Positions 9,346-17,876 of a stretch of DNA of 64,000 nucleotides are shown one piece after another. The stretch is from Chaenocephalus aceratus (lineage: Eukaryota > Chordata > Actinopteri > Perciformes > Channichthyidae), in NCBI GenBank assembly GCA_023974075.1, contig CM043798.1, positions 20,152,941-20,216,940 of the forward strand. The letters are read 5' to 3'. Below the pieces are notes generated by a model, which was given only the letters and a program-made list of their open reading frames with translations, did not search any database and had not been told where the DNA came from. Position 1 is the stretch's first letter; each line of letters starts with the position of its first letter. The position numbers and the translations under genes were made by a program.

Positions 9346-9909
9346 ATGGAGCAGAGAAAAGCCAAGACTCCCCCCGCGAGTTGCAGTCAGGAACAGAGTC
9401 TACCAGCAACACCACCATGTGGGAAACCCGAATCTTGCAGTACTACTGCTGCTGATGCTACTCCTCGGGTCAAGAAGTCTCGGTTTAGGGACACAGTGAA
9501 ATCGGAGTTGTTTTATATTCTGGAGATGGTGATGTATCGGTACAGAAAAGAAATCTGCAAAGAATGCCGACGCAGTAACCCCGACCAGAGGCAACACGAT
9601 TGTCGGAATGACATGCCCGATTTCTTCTTCAGAAACAATTACAATGCGTTAATGAAAAGACTTTGGCTCGCCGACTTCGTTGCAGTGATTGACCAGAGTC
9701 TTATTGAAAAAGGCATTTGCGAGGATAAACTGAGGATAGGACGCGCTTCGGAAGCTTTTCTGCACAAGCTTGTAAAATGCAGATGCCTCAAGGAGAGACT
9801 TGAAATATCCATACAGAGTTGGATGGAGAAGAAGAAGACTAACAAACAACAGTCGGATGGAGAAGAAGCCAGGGACTTGTTCAATGCAGTGACTTTTTTC
9901 TTTAAGTAA
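9346..9909 (+). CDS. Virus-like protein with CxxC...HxC motif (187 aa)
   Basis: ATG at 9346 (CCATGG context), stop TAA at 9907-9909. The N-terminal 45 residues are Ser/Pro/Thr/Cys-rich (MEQRKAKTPPASCSQEQS). From about residue 50 there is an ordered, helix-rich domain. Residues about 69-84 carry ICKECRRSNPDQRQHDC, a CxxC-x9-HxC putative zinc site with a PxQxxHxC core. I associate that pattern with small proteins of animal DNA viruses (adinto-, adoma- and parvo-like), by memory and without a search. The C-terminus is basic. Only 7 nt separate it from the next gene, suggesting a bicistronic unit. The identical copy is at 12853-13416. Role unknown; nuclear regulatory function is a guess. Confidence 0.6.
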   Translation: MEQRKAKTPPASCSQEQSLPATPPCGKPESCSTTAADATPRVKKSRFRDTVKSELFYILEMVMYRYRKEICKECRRSNPDQRQHDCRNDMPDFFFRNNYNALMKRLWLADFVAVIDQSLIEKGICEDKLRIGRASEAFLHKLVKCRCLKERLEISIQSWMEKKKTNKQQSDGEEARDLFNAVTFFFK

Positions 9910-9916
9910 AATAAAA

Positions 9917-10381
9917 ATGGGAAACTACTTTGCAAAACGCTCTGTATATATTGATCATAATGTAGTCATTACCCGTTTAATAAATGTGGTGATGGGGACG
10001 ATTGAAAACAGAACGAGTAGTGACCCCTGTGTAAAAAGAATGGCTGAAGTTTGTAAACTACAAGACATTTTGGATATCGTTCGTTCTGGCAGTACTATTC
10101 AGGGTCATTGGGAAACGCTTGTAAACGAAACATTTAAAGTGGTCCTGGAATCTTCATTTTCCGAAACATTCTGTAACATTATCTCAGAAATGAAACAAAC
10201 ATCAAAAGTGTATCATGTGCTCTCATTGTATGCTCTGTTTGTAGATGTAATGCATCTGTGTGTTGAAAACAGCATACACGTGAATATTTTGACTGAAGTG
10301 AAAAAACTCCATCACGATATCTCCAATAATATGGGGAATTCTAAGCTGGAGACTGTCCTGGGGATGCTACAATCAGTATAA
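9917..10381 (+). CDS. Helical protein, possible Bcl-2-family-like (154 aa)
   Basis: ATG at 9917, stop at 10379-10381, followed by AATAAA at 10405. The predicted product is all-helical without signal peptide. Residues about 90-125 (SFSETFCNIISEMKQTSKVY, then HVLSLYALFVDVMHLCVEN) have the spacing of a Bcl-2 BH1 helix pair: an aromatic/Phe-x-x-hydrophobic helix, a short turn, then a small-residue hydrophobic helix. A GHW...ETFK segment lies just before. The canonical NWGR is not present, so the call is weak. DNA viruses of the adenovirus/adintovirus type commonly encode anti-apoptotic Bcl-2 homologues, and coupling to the preceding gene resembles such early regions. Duplicate at 12381-12845. Confidence 0.45.
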   Translation: MGNYFAKRSVYIDHNVVITRLINVVMGTIENRTSSDPCVKRMAEVCKLQDILDIVRSGSTIQGHWETLVNETFKVVLESSFSETFCNIISEMKQTSKVYHVLSLYALFVDVMHLCVENSIHVNILTEVKKLHHDISNNMGNSKLETVLGMLQSV

Positions 10382-10404
10382 CTATTGATTTTGTGGGTGA
10401 AAAA

Positions 10405-10410
10405 AATAAA
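10405..10410 (+). terminator. Poly(A) signal AATAAA after the two-gene block
   Basis: AATAAA lies 24 nt past the stop of the 9917 gene, with T/GT-rich sequence downstream. Mirrored at 12352-12357. Confidence 0.5.
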
Positions 10411-10540
10411 AAAAGTGTTCTTTACATCTAAAAACTGTTGTCATCATTATAGCAAGGGGAGCGTGTCTGATACATGTGTATTACAGTCCTTCTTGTTGTG
10501 TTTTTCAGTGTTTTCTGTGTGTCTGTACACACAAAGCACA

Positions 10541-11010
10541 CTTCATTATCTACTTTTCAGCTTCTTTAAAAAGAAAAGTGTATCTTTCGGTAACTTTCTC
10601 AGAGAATTTAAGCATAAATATGTCAAATGTTCAAAACAGCATTGTTTCACTGAAATACCCTCAAAATGACAAACTGCCATTAAGAGTCAGATTCTTAACC
10701 AAATCTACTGACACAAAGTCCTTCATTATCTACTTTTCAGCTTTTTAATACAAAAGTGTATCTTTCGGTAACCTTCTTGAGAGAATTAAGCATAAATCTG
10801 TCAAAGATTCTTAACGAAATCTACTGACACAAAGTCTACTTCATTATCTACTTTTCAGCTTGTATACACAAAGTGTATCTTTCAGTAACTTTACCAGAGA
10901 ATTTAAGCATAAATCTGTCAAATGTTCAAAACAGCCTTGTTTCACTGAAATACCCTCAAAATGACAAACTGCCATTAAGAGTCAGAATCCAAGCGAAATC
11001 TCCTCAAACA
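10541..11010 (+). repeat. Iterated repeats (three units, 120-180 bp) upstream of the 11107 gene
   Basis: Each unit starts CTTCATTATCTACTTTTCAG, then AAAGTGTATCTTTC(G/A)GTAAC, GAGAATT(T)AAGCATAAAT and TGTCAAA. Units 1 and 3 continue with GTTCAAAACAGC, CACTGAAATACCCTCAAAAT and CCATTAAGAGTCAGA. Unit 2 (about 10721-10840) lacks about 70 bp of this. Their position directly 5' of a promoter suggests enhancer or origin elements (inference). Mirror copy at 11752-12221. Confidence 0.75.
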
Positions 11011-11038
11011 GAGTACTTTCTACAGATGAAGCCTCCCA

Positions 11039-11106
11039 CTCAACACAATATGTCCCACCCACTCAGCAAATCATATAAAACTAAGGACGCCCGTTAAAAA
11101 CTAGCC
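11039..11106 (+). promoter_or_regulatory. Promoter-leader cassette 2 with TATA box
   Basis: CTCAACACAATATGTCCCAC, CACTCAGCAAATC, ATATAAAACTAAGGAC (TATA box at about 11074-11080), then AACTAGCCATGG. The TATA box lies about 27-33 nt before the ATG, so any 5' leader is very short. Closely related to 9263-9345. Confidence 0.65.
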
Positions 11107-11319
11107 ATGGATCTGAGAAAAACCAAGTCTGACGTAGCCTGCCCTTATTATCACCAGGATAATGGATACGGGCTTAATGACTGGATGTTACAAAGTAGGG
11201 GAGAGGATGTCCCAGAAGAAGAGCTTTCTTTAAAAGATGGTATTATAGATAACCTTTATAGAAACAGTATATCTCATACCACTCGCAAGATCGCAAACGA
11301 CAATAGCAGAAAAGAATAG
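11107..11319 (+). CDS. Small acidic-then-basic ORF (70 aa), probable N-terminal part of a longer protein
   Basis: ATG at 11107 in a CCATGG context behind a good TATA box. The start MDLRKTKSDVACPYYHQ resembles the starts of the 9346 and 6474 ORFs. The middle is acidic (EDVPEEELSLKDGIID). The frame stops at 11319 (SRKE, stop), but the +1 frame stays open and becomes extremely Lys/Arg-rich through the palindrome centre. A splice or frameshift, natural or mutational, could fuse them. Function unknown. The mirror gene is at 11443-11655. Confidence 0.5.
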   Translation: MDLRKTKSDVACPYYHQDNGYGLNDWMLQSRGEDVPEEELSLKDGIIDNLYRNSISHTTRKIANDNSRKE

Positions 11320-11347
11320 AAAAAGTAAAGAAAAACGAAGAAAAAGC

Positions 11348-11414
11348 AACATGAAAAGGAGAAGAAAAATTAAAAGCAAACGCAGAATGCGAATGAAAAG
11401 AAAAGGGACCATCA
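11348..11414. repeat. Unpaired spacer at the palindrome centre (67 bp)
   Basis: Pairing stops at 11347/11415. The spacer is purine-rich and encodes Lys/Arg-rich peptide on the plus strand. It looks like single-copy sequence beyond the fold point, as expected for a template switch or foldback within a gene. Confidence 0.9.
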
Positions 11415-11488
11415 GCTTTTTCTTCGTTTTTCTTTACTTTTTCTATTCTTTTCTGCTATTGTCGTTTGCGATCTTGCGAGTGGTATGA
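11351..11488 (+). CDS. Lys/Arg-rich ORF crossing the palindrome centre (45 aa)
   Basis: ATG 11351, stop TGA 11486-11488. The first 18 codons are almost all Lys/Arg (MKRRRKIKSKRRMRMKRK). After the fold point the frame reads the antisense of the left arm as a Phe/Leu-rich string, so the C-terminal half is an accident of the palindrome. The basic stretch, which is open upstream to about 11280, probably belongs to a truncated nucleic-acid-binding or nuclear-localising protein of the parent element. Confidence 0.35.
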   Translation: MKRRRKIKSKRRMRMKRKGTISFFFVFLYFFYSFLLLSFAILRVV

Positions 11489-11655
11489 GATATACTGTTT
11501 CTATAAAGGTTATCTATAATACCATCTTTTAAAGAAAGCTCTTCTTCTGGGACATCCTCTCCCCTACTTTGTAACATCCAGTCATTAAGCCCGTATCCAT
11601 TATCCTGGTGATAATAAGGGCAGGCTACGTCAGACTTGGTTTTTCTCAGATCCAT
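11443..11655 (-). CDS. Mirror copy of the 11107 ORF (70 aa)
   Basis: Same predicted protein as 11107-11319, in the right arm. Its promoter cassette is at 11656-11723, with TATA box at about 11682-11688. Confidence 0.5.
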   Translation of the reverse strand: MDLRKTKSDVACPYYHQDNGYGLNDWMLQSRGEDVPEEELSLKDGIIDNLYRNSISHTTRKIANDNSRKE

Positions 11656-11723
11656 GGCTAGTTTTTAACGGGCGTCCTTAGTTTTATATGATTTGCTGAG
11701 TGGGTGGGACATATTGTGTTGAG
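11656..11723 (-). promoter_or_regulatory. Mirror copy of promoter-leader cassette 2
   Basis: Reverse complement of 11039-11106. Confidence 0.6.
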
Positions 11724-11751
11724 TGGGAGGCTTCATCTGTAGAAAGTACTC

Positions 11752-12221
11752 TGTTTGAGGAGATTTCGCTTGGATTCTGACTCTTAATGGCAGTTTGTCA
11801 TTTTGAGGGTATTTCAGTGAAACAAGGCTGTTTTGAACATTTGACAGATTTATGCTTAAATTCTCTGGTAAAGTTACTGAAAGATACACTTTGTGTATAC
11901 AAGCTGAAAAGTAGATAATGAAGTAGACTTTGTGTCAGTAGATTTCGTTAAGAATCTTTGACAGATTTATGCTTAATTCTCTCAAGAAGGTTACCGAAAG
12001 ATACACTTTTGTATTAAAAAGCTGAAAAGTAGATAATGAAGGACTTTGTGTCAGTAGATTTGGTTAAGAATCTGACTCTTAATGGCAGTTTGTCATTTTG
12101 AGGGTATTTCAGTGAAACAATGCTGTTTTGAACATTTGACATATTTATGCTTAAATTCTCTGAGAAAGTTACCGAAAGATACACTTTTCTTTTTAAAGAA
12201 GCTGAAAAGTAGATAATGAAG
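11752..12221 (-). repeat. Mirror copy of the iterated repeats
   Basis: Reverse complement of 10541-11010, with the same three-unit structure including the short middle unit. Confidence 0.75.
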
Positions 12222-12380
12222 TGTGCTTTGTGTGTACAGACACACAGAAAACACTGAAAAACACAACAAGAAGGACTGTAATACACATGTATCAGACACG
12301 CTCCCCTTGCTATAATGATGACAACAGTTTTTAGATGTAAAGAACACTTTTTTTATTTTTTTCACCCACAAAATCAATAG

Positions 12381-12845
12381 TTATACTGATTGTAGCATCC
12401 CCAGGACAGTCTCCAGCTTAGAATTCCCCATATTATTGGAGATATCGTGATGGAGTTTTTTCACTTCAGTCAAAATATTCACGTGTATGCTGTTTTCAAC
12501 ACACAGATGCATTACATCTACAAACAGAGCATACAATGAGAGCACATGATACACTTTTGATGTTTGTTTCATTTCTGAGATAATGTTACAGAATGTTTCG
12601 GAAAATGAAGATTCCAGGACCACTTTAAATGTTTCGTTTACAAGCGTTTCCCAATGACCCTGAATAGTACTGCCAGAACGAACGATATCCAAAATGTCTT
12701 GTAGTTTACAAACTTCAGCCATTCTTTTTACACAGGGGTCACTACTCGTTCTGTTTTCAATCGTCCCCATCACCACATTTATTAAACGGGTAATGACTAC
12801 ATTATGATCAATATATACAGAGCGTTTTGCAAAGTAGTTTCCCAT
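12381..12845 (-). CDS. Mirror copy of the possible Bcl-2-like gene (154 aa)
   Basis: Predicted protein identical to that of 9917-10381. Lies 7 nt after the mirror CxxC...HxC gene. Confidence 0.45.
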   Translation of the reverse strand: MGNYFAKRSVYIDHNVVITRLINVVMGTIENRTSSDPCVKRMAEVCKLQDILDIVRSGSTIQGHWETLVNETFKVVLESSFSETFCNIISEMKQTSKVYHVLSLYALFVDVMHLCVENSIHVNILTEVKKLHHDISNNMGNSKLETVLGMLQSV

Positions 12846-12852
12846 TTTTATT

Positions 12853-13416
12853 TTACTTAAAGAAAAAAGTCACTGCATTGAACAAGTCCCTGGCTTCTTC
12901 TCCATCCGACTGTTGTTTGTTAGTCTTCTTCTTCTCCATCCAACTCTGTATGGATATTTCAAGTCTCTCCTTGAGGCATCTGCATTTTACAAGCTTGTGC
13001 AGAAAAGCTTCCGAAGCGCGTCCTATCCTCAGTTTATCCTCGCAAATGCCTTTTTCAATAAGACTCTGGTCAATCACTGCAACGAAGTCGGCGAGCCAAA
13101 GTCTTTTCATTAACGCATTGTAATTGTTTCTGAAGAAGAAATCGGGCATGTCATTCCGACAATCGTGTTGCCTCTGGTCGGGGTTACTGCGTCGGCATTC
13201 TTTGCAGATTTCTTTTCTGTACCGATACATCACCATCTCCAGAATATAAAACAACTCCGATTTCACTGTGTCCCTAAACCGAGACTTCTTGACCCGAGGA
13301 GTAGCATCAGCAGCAGTAGTACTGCAAGATTCGGGTTTCCCACATGGTGGTGTTGCTGGTAGACTCTGTTCCTGACTGCAACTCGCGGGGGGAGTCTTGG
13401 CTTTTCTCTGCTCCAT
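12853..13416 (-). CDS. Mirror copy of the CxxC...HxC virus-like gene (187 aa)
   Basis: Predicted protein identical to that of 9346-9909. Both copies are open, so either the duplication is recent or gene conversion keeps them the same. Confidence 0.6.
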   Translation of the reverse strand: MEQRKAKTPPASCSQEQSLPATPPCGKPESCSTTAADATPRVKKSRFRDTVKSELFYILEMVMYRYRKEICKECRRSNPDQRQHDCRNDMPDFFFRNNYNALMKRLWLADFVAVIDQSLIEKGICEDKLRIGRASEAFLHKLVKCRCLKERLEISIQSWMEKKKTNKQQSDGEEARDLFNAVTFFFK

Positions 13417-13499
13417 GGCTAGTTTACAACGATCGTCTTAGTGAGGTCCTTCGTTTTAGATGATTTGCTGAGTGGAGGGTGGGGCTCATTGCGTTGAAT
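13417..13499 (-). promoter_or_regulatory. Mirror copy of promoter-leader cassette 1
   Basis: Reverse complement of 9263-9345. Confidence 0.55.
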
Positions 13500-13801
13500 G
13501 GGGGAGTCAATTATAGAATTGAGAGTTTTTAGAAAAAAAAGTTCTTTAAGCGTTGTAGCTTTTTCATCTCATCTCCAGCAATAGGTGAAATTTAAGAATA
13601 AGTAATAGTTTGTCATGATTTTACGGAAAAAAGTCAAAAGTATAGTTTATCAGAAATATGGAAAAGTCATTGTGTACAAATAGTATGTTGAAAATCAAAA
13701 AAGAAAACTCAATTCAATACAATTTAATGAATATTTTACCCTGTTCTAAAGTTTTGCACCCTTAAGGAAAAACCCCTTCCTTACCAAGTACTTCATATTA
13801 T

Positions 13802-14323
13802 ACCCTTTGTTAAGTGTTGCGTACATCAGGGTGTATCTCAAAGTATCTTGGTAACATAAAATAACTAAAATATGTAAGTTTATCAGAAAAAAAAAAAAAA
13901 ACCCATTGTTTAACTGAACAAGTGTTGCATACATCAAAGTGTGTCTAAAAGTATCTTAGTAACACAAGAAAAGAGAAAAAAGGCTTGATGTCAACAAAAC
14001 TGTATTTTTCCACTGAAATAGCGTTAAAATAAAAAAAAGTGCCTTTAAAGAAAATGTATTCAGACAAAGTATTTTATTTTCAAAAAAAAAAAAAAAAAAG
14101 TTTAAGGTTTTGCATACATAAAAAGTGTATCTTACAGTTCCGTTGTGAGAGAATTACACACAAATCTGCCAAGTGTCAGGGAAAATTGTTAAAATCACAA
14201 ACTTACCTTTTAGAGAAACAGTCTTTAAGAAAAAATCTAATCAGACTGTACTTCATTTTCTAGTTTTAAGGTTTTGCATCCCTCAAAGTGTGTCTAAAAG
14301 TATCTTGGCAAGAGAAAAAAAGC
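13802..14323 (+). repeat. Mirror copy of the inverse-orientation iterated repeats
   Basis: Counterpart of 8440-8960. An A-run near 13888-13903 is one of the few places where the arms differ in length. Confidence 0.6.
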
Positions 14324-14877
14324 CAAAATCTGCCTTTGCTCTTCCAAAACCATTCAATTCATGGGGAACATCCGCGTGGGAGCAACTTTGGGTCAAACTT
14401 TGTAATGTGATTAAATTGCGTTACAATATTTTAAGTCTGCCCCTCCTCCTCGGTTTAAAGAGTGTTTGGAATGATTGACAGTTGAAGTTTGTTTAGTGCG
14501 ATAAACATATTTATTGCTGTGTATACAAAGAGCAATATATATTAAACTTTGGCGATTAGACTCCATCTTGCTGTGATAGATTTAGGGGTACGAGAATCCG
14601 ACTAGGAAAGGTGAAAGTCTTCATTAAAGACCCTGCACTTCATGAAAGAACTTGCACTGAGCTTCATCGAGTGAAAGCAAACCCAAGATTAACATTTGTA
14701 ATGAGCTGTACCCACTTGGCATTTTACCTAGCTATATTTGCAGTGTCCATTTTCTTAACTTCTTCTTAGTTGTGAGAGGGGTCATTTTTAAATGACTGTC
14801 GATACATTTTGTCCCAATTGAAAGGGCTGTTGTGAAGTTTTTGACCTCTTTGTGATGTTGAGTTGTCTATGTGTGGA

Positions 14878-16027
14878 TCTCCTGCAGAAATACGATACGA
14901 TAATACGATAATACTTTAATGGTCAGATCAAATTTGACTTGCATCACAGCAGCTCCATGTTTAACATCAATATAGACAAATATCAATAGCAGCAGTTTGG
15001 TCCGCATGCTGGTTGGCTCCGTCTCAGCCGCCTGCTGCTCAGAGTTTGGTTTGGATCAGAGGGGCTGCTGGTTAGGACTCTGCTCTCTCTTATTCACATG
15101 CTCCAGTTTTGATTTGACAGGCCTAATATCTCTGAATAATGCATTTGAAAGCATAGATTTATTTATACTTATCATTTTGTATCTGATAATCGTAATAAAA
15201 ACAGGAACAACGTATCTATTGTTGTCAAATGTTTTTAAAATTCATGTTTTTTGTGTTAGATAAAGAAATTCTAGAATGTTTTAGGGAAAAGTTAAGAATT
15301 GGACCCCCTGCATATTTTGATGATTATCAGTAAACATTATGAATAAAAAAAAAGTTTGGGCTAATTTTGATATTGCCCTATACCTGTTCTATAATATGCA
15401 CTTAAAATACAAACATTTAAGCAAGCACTTTCCTAATTAACAAGAAAAAACAAGGTGACACAATTGCCGATTGCTGAATAAAGAAAAATAAATGGATAAG
15501 GGCAGGGAACACTAACACTATGAAGTACTTTGTTTTTAGTAGATGTCGTTAACCCCCTGAGGCAGTCCAAAAACTAAGAATCTGTCTCTTAACCACCATC
15601 CCCCGAGAGCCTTAACATATTTCAACTCCCTACAGCAGCTGGGGGTGTGAACTCCCGTACAGAATGTCAGTCATTGTGTAACACTTTTTTAGTTTTGGTC
15701 GATGTGAGTGCTCGTATATCTTGAAATCGTTTTAAAAATGTTGCCAGTTTTTGAATGATTTTAATAGTTTGTTTTACTTTGCATATTTCTGCAGGTCTCC
15801 CTTGAAAAAGAGATCTATGATCTCAATGGGACCAATCTGGTTAAATAAAGGTTTTATATTGACTGGCTAATGTGCCATTTTATTTGTGTTTTACAGCTGT
15901 ATTTGTCTGCCTTTCATGTCTGTGTTTTATATGTTGTAACTTTGTACATGCTGCCCTTCTTGGTCAGGTCACTCTTGGAAAAAGAGATTTTAATCTCAAT
16001 GAGGTTTTTTTTTACCTGTTAAATAAA

Positions 16028-16061
<34 letters not shown>
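14878..16061. repeat. Mirror of the LINE-like tail, interspersed-repeat tails and TA tract
   Basis: Counterpart of 6703-7885: LINE-like end with ATCGT tail (14878-15083), noncoding sequence, two repeat tails (about 15773-16033) and (TA)n. Confidence 0.6.
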
Positions 16062-16066
<5 letters not shown>

Positions 16067-16289
16067 CACTCTGCAGATTTGTGTGTAATTCACATGGAGG
16101 TTGAGGCATATCCAGCCACCCCGTGATATCAATGTCAGCCATAGCGCTGTCCAGATCTGGTGTCCTAAATGTTGGTGAGGATGGCGGTCCTGTAGGCATT
16201 TGATCCAGGCTGCATATCGTGGGGAGAGACTTGGTTTTTCTCAGATTTTTAGGTCTAGGAGTGTTTTTAGCTGTAAAATACCTCCACAT
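15996..16289 (-). CDS. Mirror copy of the interrupted 6474 ORF
   Basis: Same first 75 or so residues, disrupted by the same TA tract. The disruption therefore predates the duplication that made the palindrome. Confidence 0.4.
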
Positions 16290-16889
16290 TTTAGTTTACA
16301 GCGTACGGTTAAATCTTTCTACCGTACATGCCTTATGTCACTGGCGGTTATATAATGTGCAATACCTCTTTTCTTCAACAAGTTTTGAAAAAAACTTTAG
16401 TAAAGAATTCTTACCCCGCAGCTGTTTGTAACTTTTTTTTTAGGGATCTCGCTGTGTGTTAAAAACTATATCAAAAAGCTTTGGTAACTTTACCCTTCTT
16501 TTTCTTTTTAATGTTTGAGCACAGGTTTTTTCTAAATACATTTATGACTGTTAACAAATAATTAAAAGTCATCATTATATTCGGACAGCGATTGCATATC
16601 GCAGAGATCTGCTTGAAAATGCTGCAGCGGTCTGAGAACGAAAACTTTGTTTTCTTACAAAATCCACTCGTGTCGACTTGTATAAAATGTATATGCGTTA
16701 TCCTCTGATAAATATTCTCTGACTTTCTATATATATTTTAAGTATATTACCTACCTCCCCCTAATTACCGCATGGTTGTCTCCATAGGGGGTTTACGGTT
16801 CCTCCACAGGGGGTTTGGTTTTTTTTTTCCCCCTCCCTTATCCTTTAACAAAAAAGCTGCCTTTTTAAAATATCTGTTTTTTATATGCT

Positions 16890-16973
16890 TTACTTTTGAT
16901 TTGGAGCACCCAACGGATGGTCGTAAGTTGTCACCGATGTCTCGCTGATTAAACTCATATCAAGACGTCTCAT
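16890..16973 (-). CDS. Mirror copy of the 27-aa ORF
   Basis: Counterpart of 5789-5872. Confidence 0.35.
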   Translation of the reverse strand: MRRLDMSLISETSVTTYDHPLGAPNQK

Positions 16974-17050
16974 GGCCACAAGAGACGCTGGCTTTTATTT
17001 AAACAACCTCTAAGGGGAGATGGGGTGGGGGGTGGGGAAAGTGTGTGTGT

Positions 17051-17085
<35 letters not shown>

Positions 17086-17120
17086 CCCCCTCCCCTCGGC
17101 CCACCCTATGGTCTCTCCCC

Positions 17121-17285
17121 TCATGTCCTGTTCGCAAAAACAGAGAGGCGAAGTTCTTCGGCTGTAGGTGTCTGAACCCGGCATACAAACTTCATTCGTT
17201 TCTTGATTGGAGCACCCAACGGATGGTTGTAAGTTGTTACCGGTGTCTCGCTGATTAAATTCATATCAAGACGTCTCTTGGCCAT
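17121..17285 (-). CDS. Mirror copy of the 54-aa basic ORF
   Basis: Counterpart of 5478-5642, with the same start and stop. CA tracts flank it at about 17041-17084 and 17366-17400. Confidence 0.5.
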   Translation of the reverse strand: MAKRRLDMNLISETPVTTYNHPLGAPIKKRMKFVCRVQTPTAEELRLSVFANRT

Positions 17286-17364
17286 TTTCTCTCGACTTGA
17301 GAAATATTTAAGAGTGAAGCTGGCTTTTTATTTAGACAGTGGGAGATGGGGTGATGGGCGGGGA

Positions 17365-17403
<39 letters not shown>

Positions 17404-17663
17404 CCTCCTCCACCATATGTTTTCTCCCCTCCTGTCCTGTTTGCAAAAATAGAGAGGTTTAAATATACATTTTTTTAGATGCTTTACTTTAGATTAATTT
17501 CATGTTATTTGCAAGTTACATTCAATACTATATACAGGATTAATCACACAGGAAGTGGTTAGGAGGCGGGATATATATCCTATGTATATTAATTGATTGA
17601 AAACAACTGCATTTAATTTTTCTCATTTTTTTAATTTTAATTTAATTTTAATTTTATTTTGTA

Positions 17664-17814
17664 AACCGGAAGCGGTGGCTGTACATCCGGTCGAACGATT
17701 CGGGACTTCCGGTAGAATGACACGGGACTTCCGGTTTTCAAAATAAAATAAAAAGGCGGGACTTCCGGTTTTCAAAATAAAGAGGCGGGACTTCCGGTCA
17801 AAAAGGGGCGGGGC
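17664..17814 (-). promoter_or_regulatory. Mirror copy of the terminal GC box and ETS-like array
   Basis: Reverse complement of 4951-5101, with CGGGACTTCCGGT-type units and a GGGGCGGGGC box near the right terminus. Confidence 0.6.
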
Positions 17815-17870
17815 GACCTGTCACTTTCTCTGCATACTAATGAGATTGATACCGCATTTGTATCACTACT

Positions 17871-17876
17871 GTTCTC
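17871..17876. repeat. Polinton target-site duplication, right copy (GTTCTC)
   Basis: Exact repeat of 4889-4894, immediately after the terminal ACTACT. Confidence 0.85.

Larger units (their letters stand above)
4895..11347 (+). repeat. Left palindrome arm
   Basis: This 6.45-kb arm is almost identical to the reverse complement of 11415-17870. Gene order inward from the terminus: GC box and ETS-site array, a tandemly duplicated small-ORF module with CA tracts, a disrupted ORF at 6474, host-type repeat tails (6730-7885), iterated repeats, the two-gene block 9346-10381, iterated repeats, and a gene at 11107 that runs into the centre. Confidence 0.95.
4895..17870. mobile_element. Palindromic (snap-back) Polinton/Maverick- or adintovirus-like element, 12,976 bp
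   Basis: The whole element is an inverted repeat: left arm 4895-11347, a 67-bp spacer, right arm 11415-17870. Position x pairs with about 22762-22765 minus x. The differences I found are a few indels in homopolymers and CA tracts. Termini read AGTAGTGAT...ATCACTACT with a 6-bp target duplication GTTCTC, matching Polinton integration (5'-AG...CT-3', 6 bp). Genes are small and virus-like. No integrase, protein-primed DNA polymerase, packaging ATPase, protease or capsid gene is seen. Interpretation: one end of a Polinton or endogenous adinto-like virus was duplicated head to head, giving a non-autonomous element that still has both terminal repeats. The superfamily call rests on ends and TSD, and the palindrome itself is directly visible. 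Confidence 0.8.
11415..17870 (-). repeat. Right palindrome arm
   Basis: Mirror copy of the left arm in inverse orientation. Every gene of the left arm recurs here on the minus strand with the same predicted protein. The differences noted are CA-tract composition near 17041-17084 and one A/T in a run near 16886. Confidence 0.95.

Noticed and set aside
4895..17870. Palindrome as a pure assembly or sequencing artefact (hairpin read)
   Set aside because: Not fully excluded, but both outer junctions differ in flank sequence and carry an exact 6-bp duplication in the right place for a Polinton. A simple hairpin artefact would mirror the flanking host DNA too. Read-level checking is still needed.
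4895..17870. Search for PolB, integrase, packaging ATPase, protease and capsid genes of Polintons
   Set aside because: None seen in any frame. The element is called Polinton-like on termini, duplication length and gene character only.
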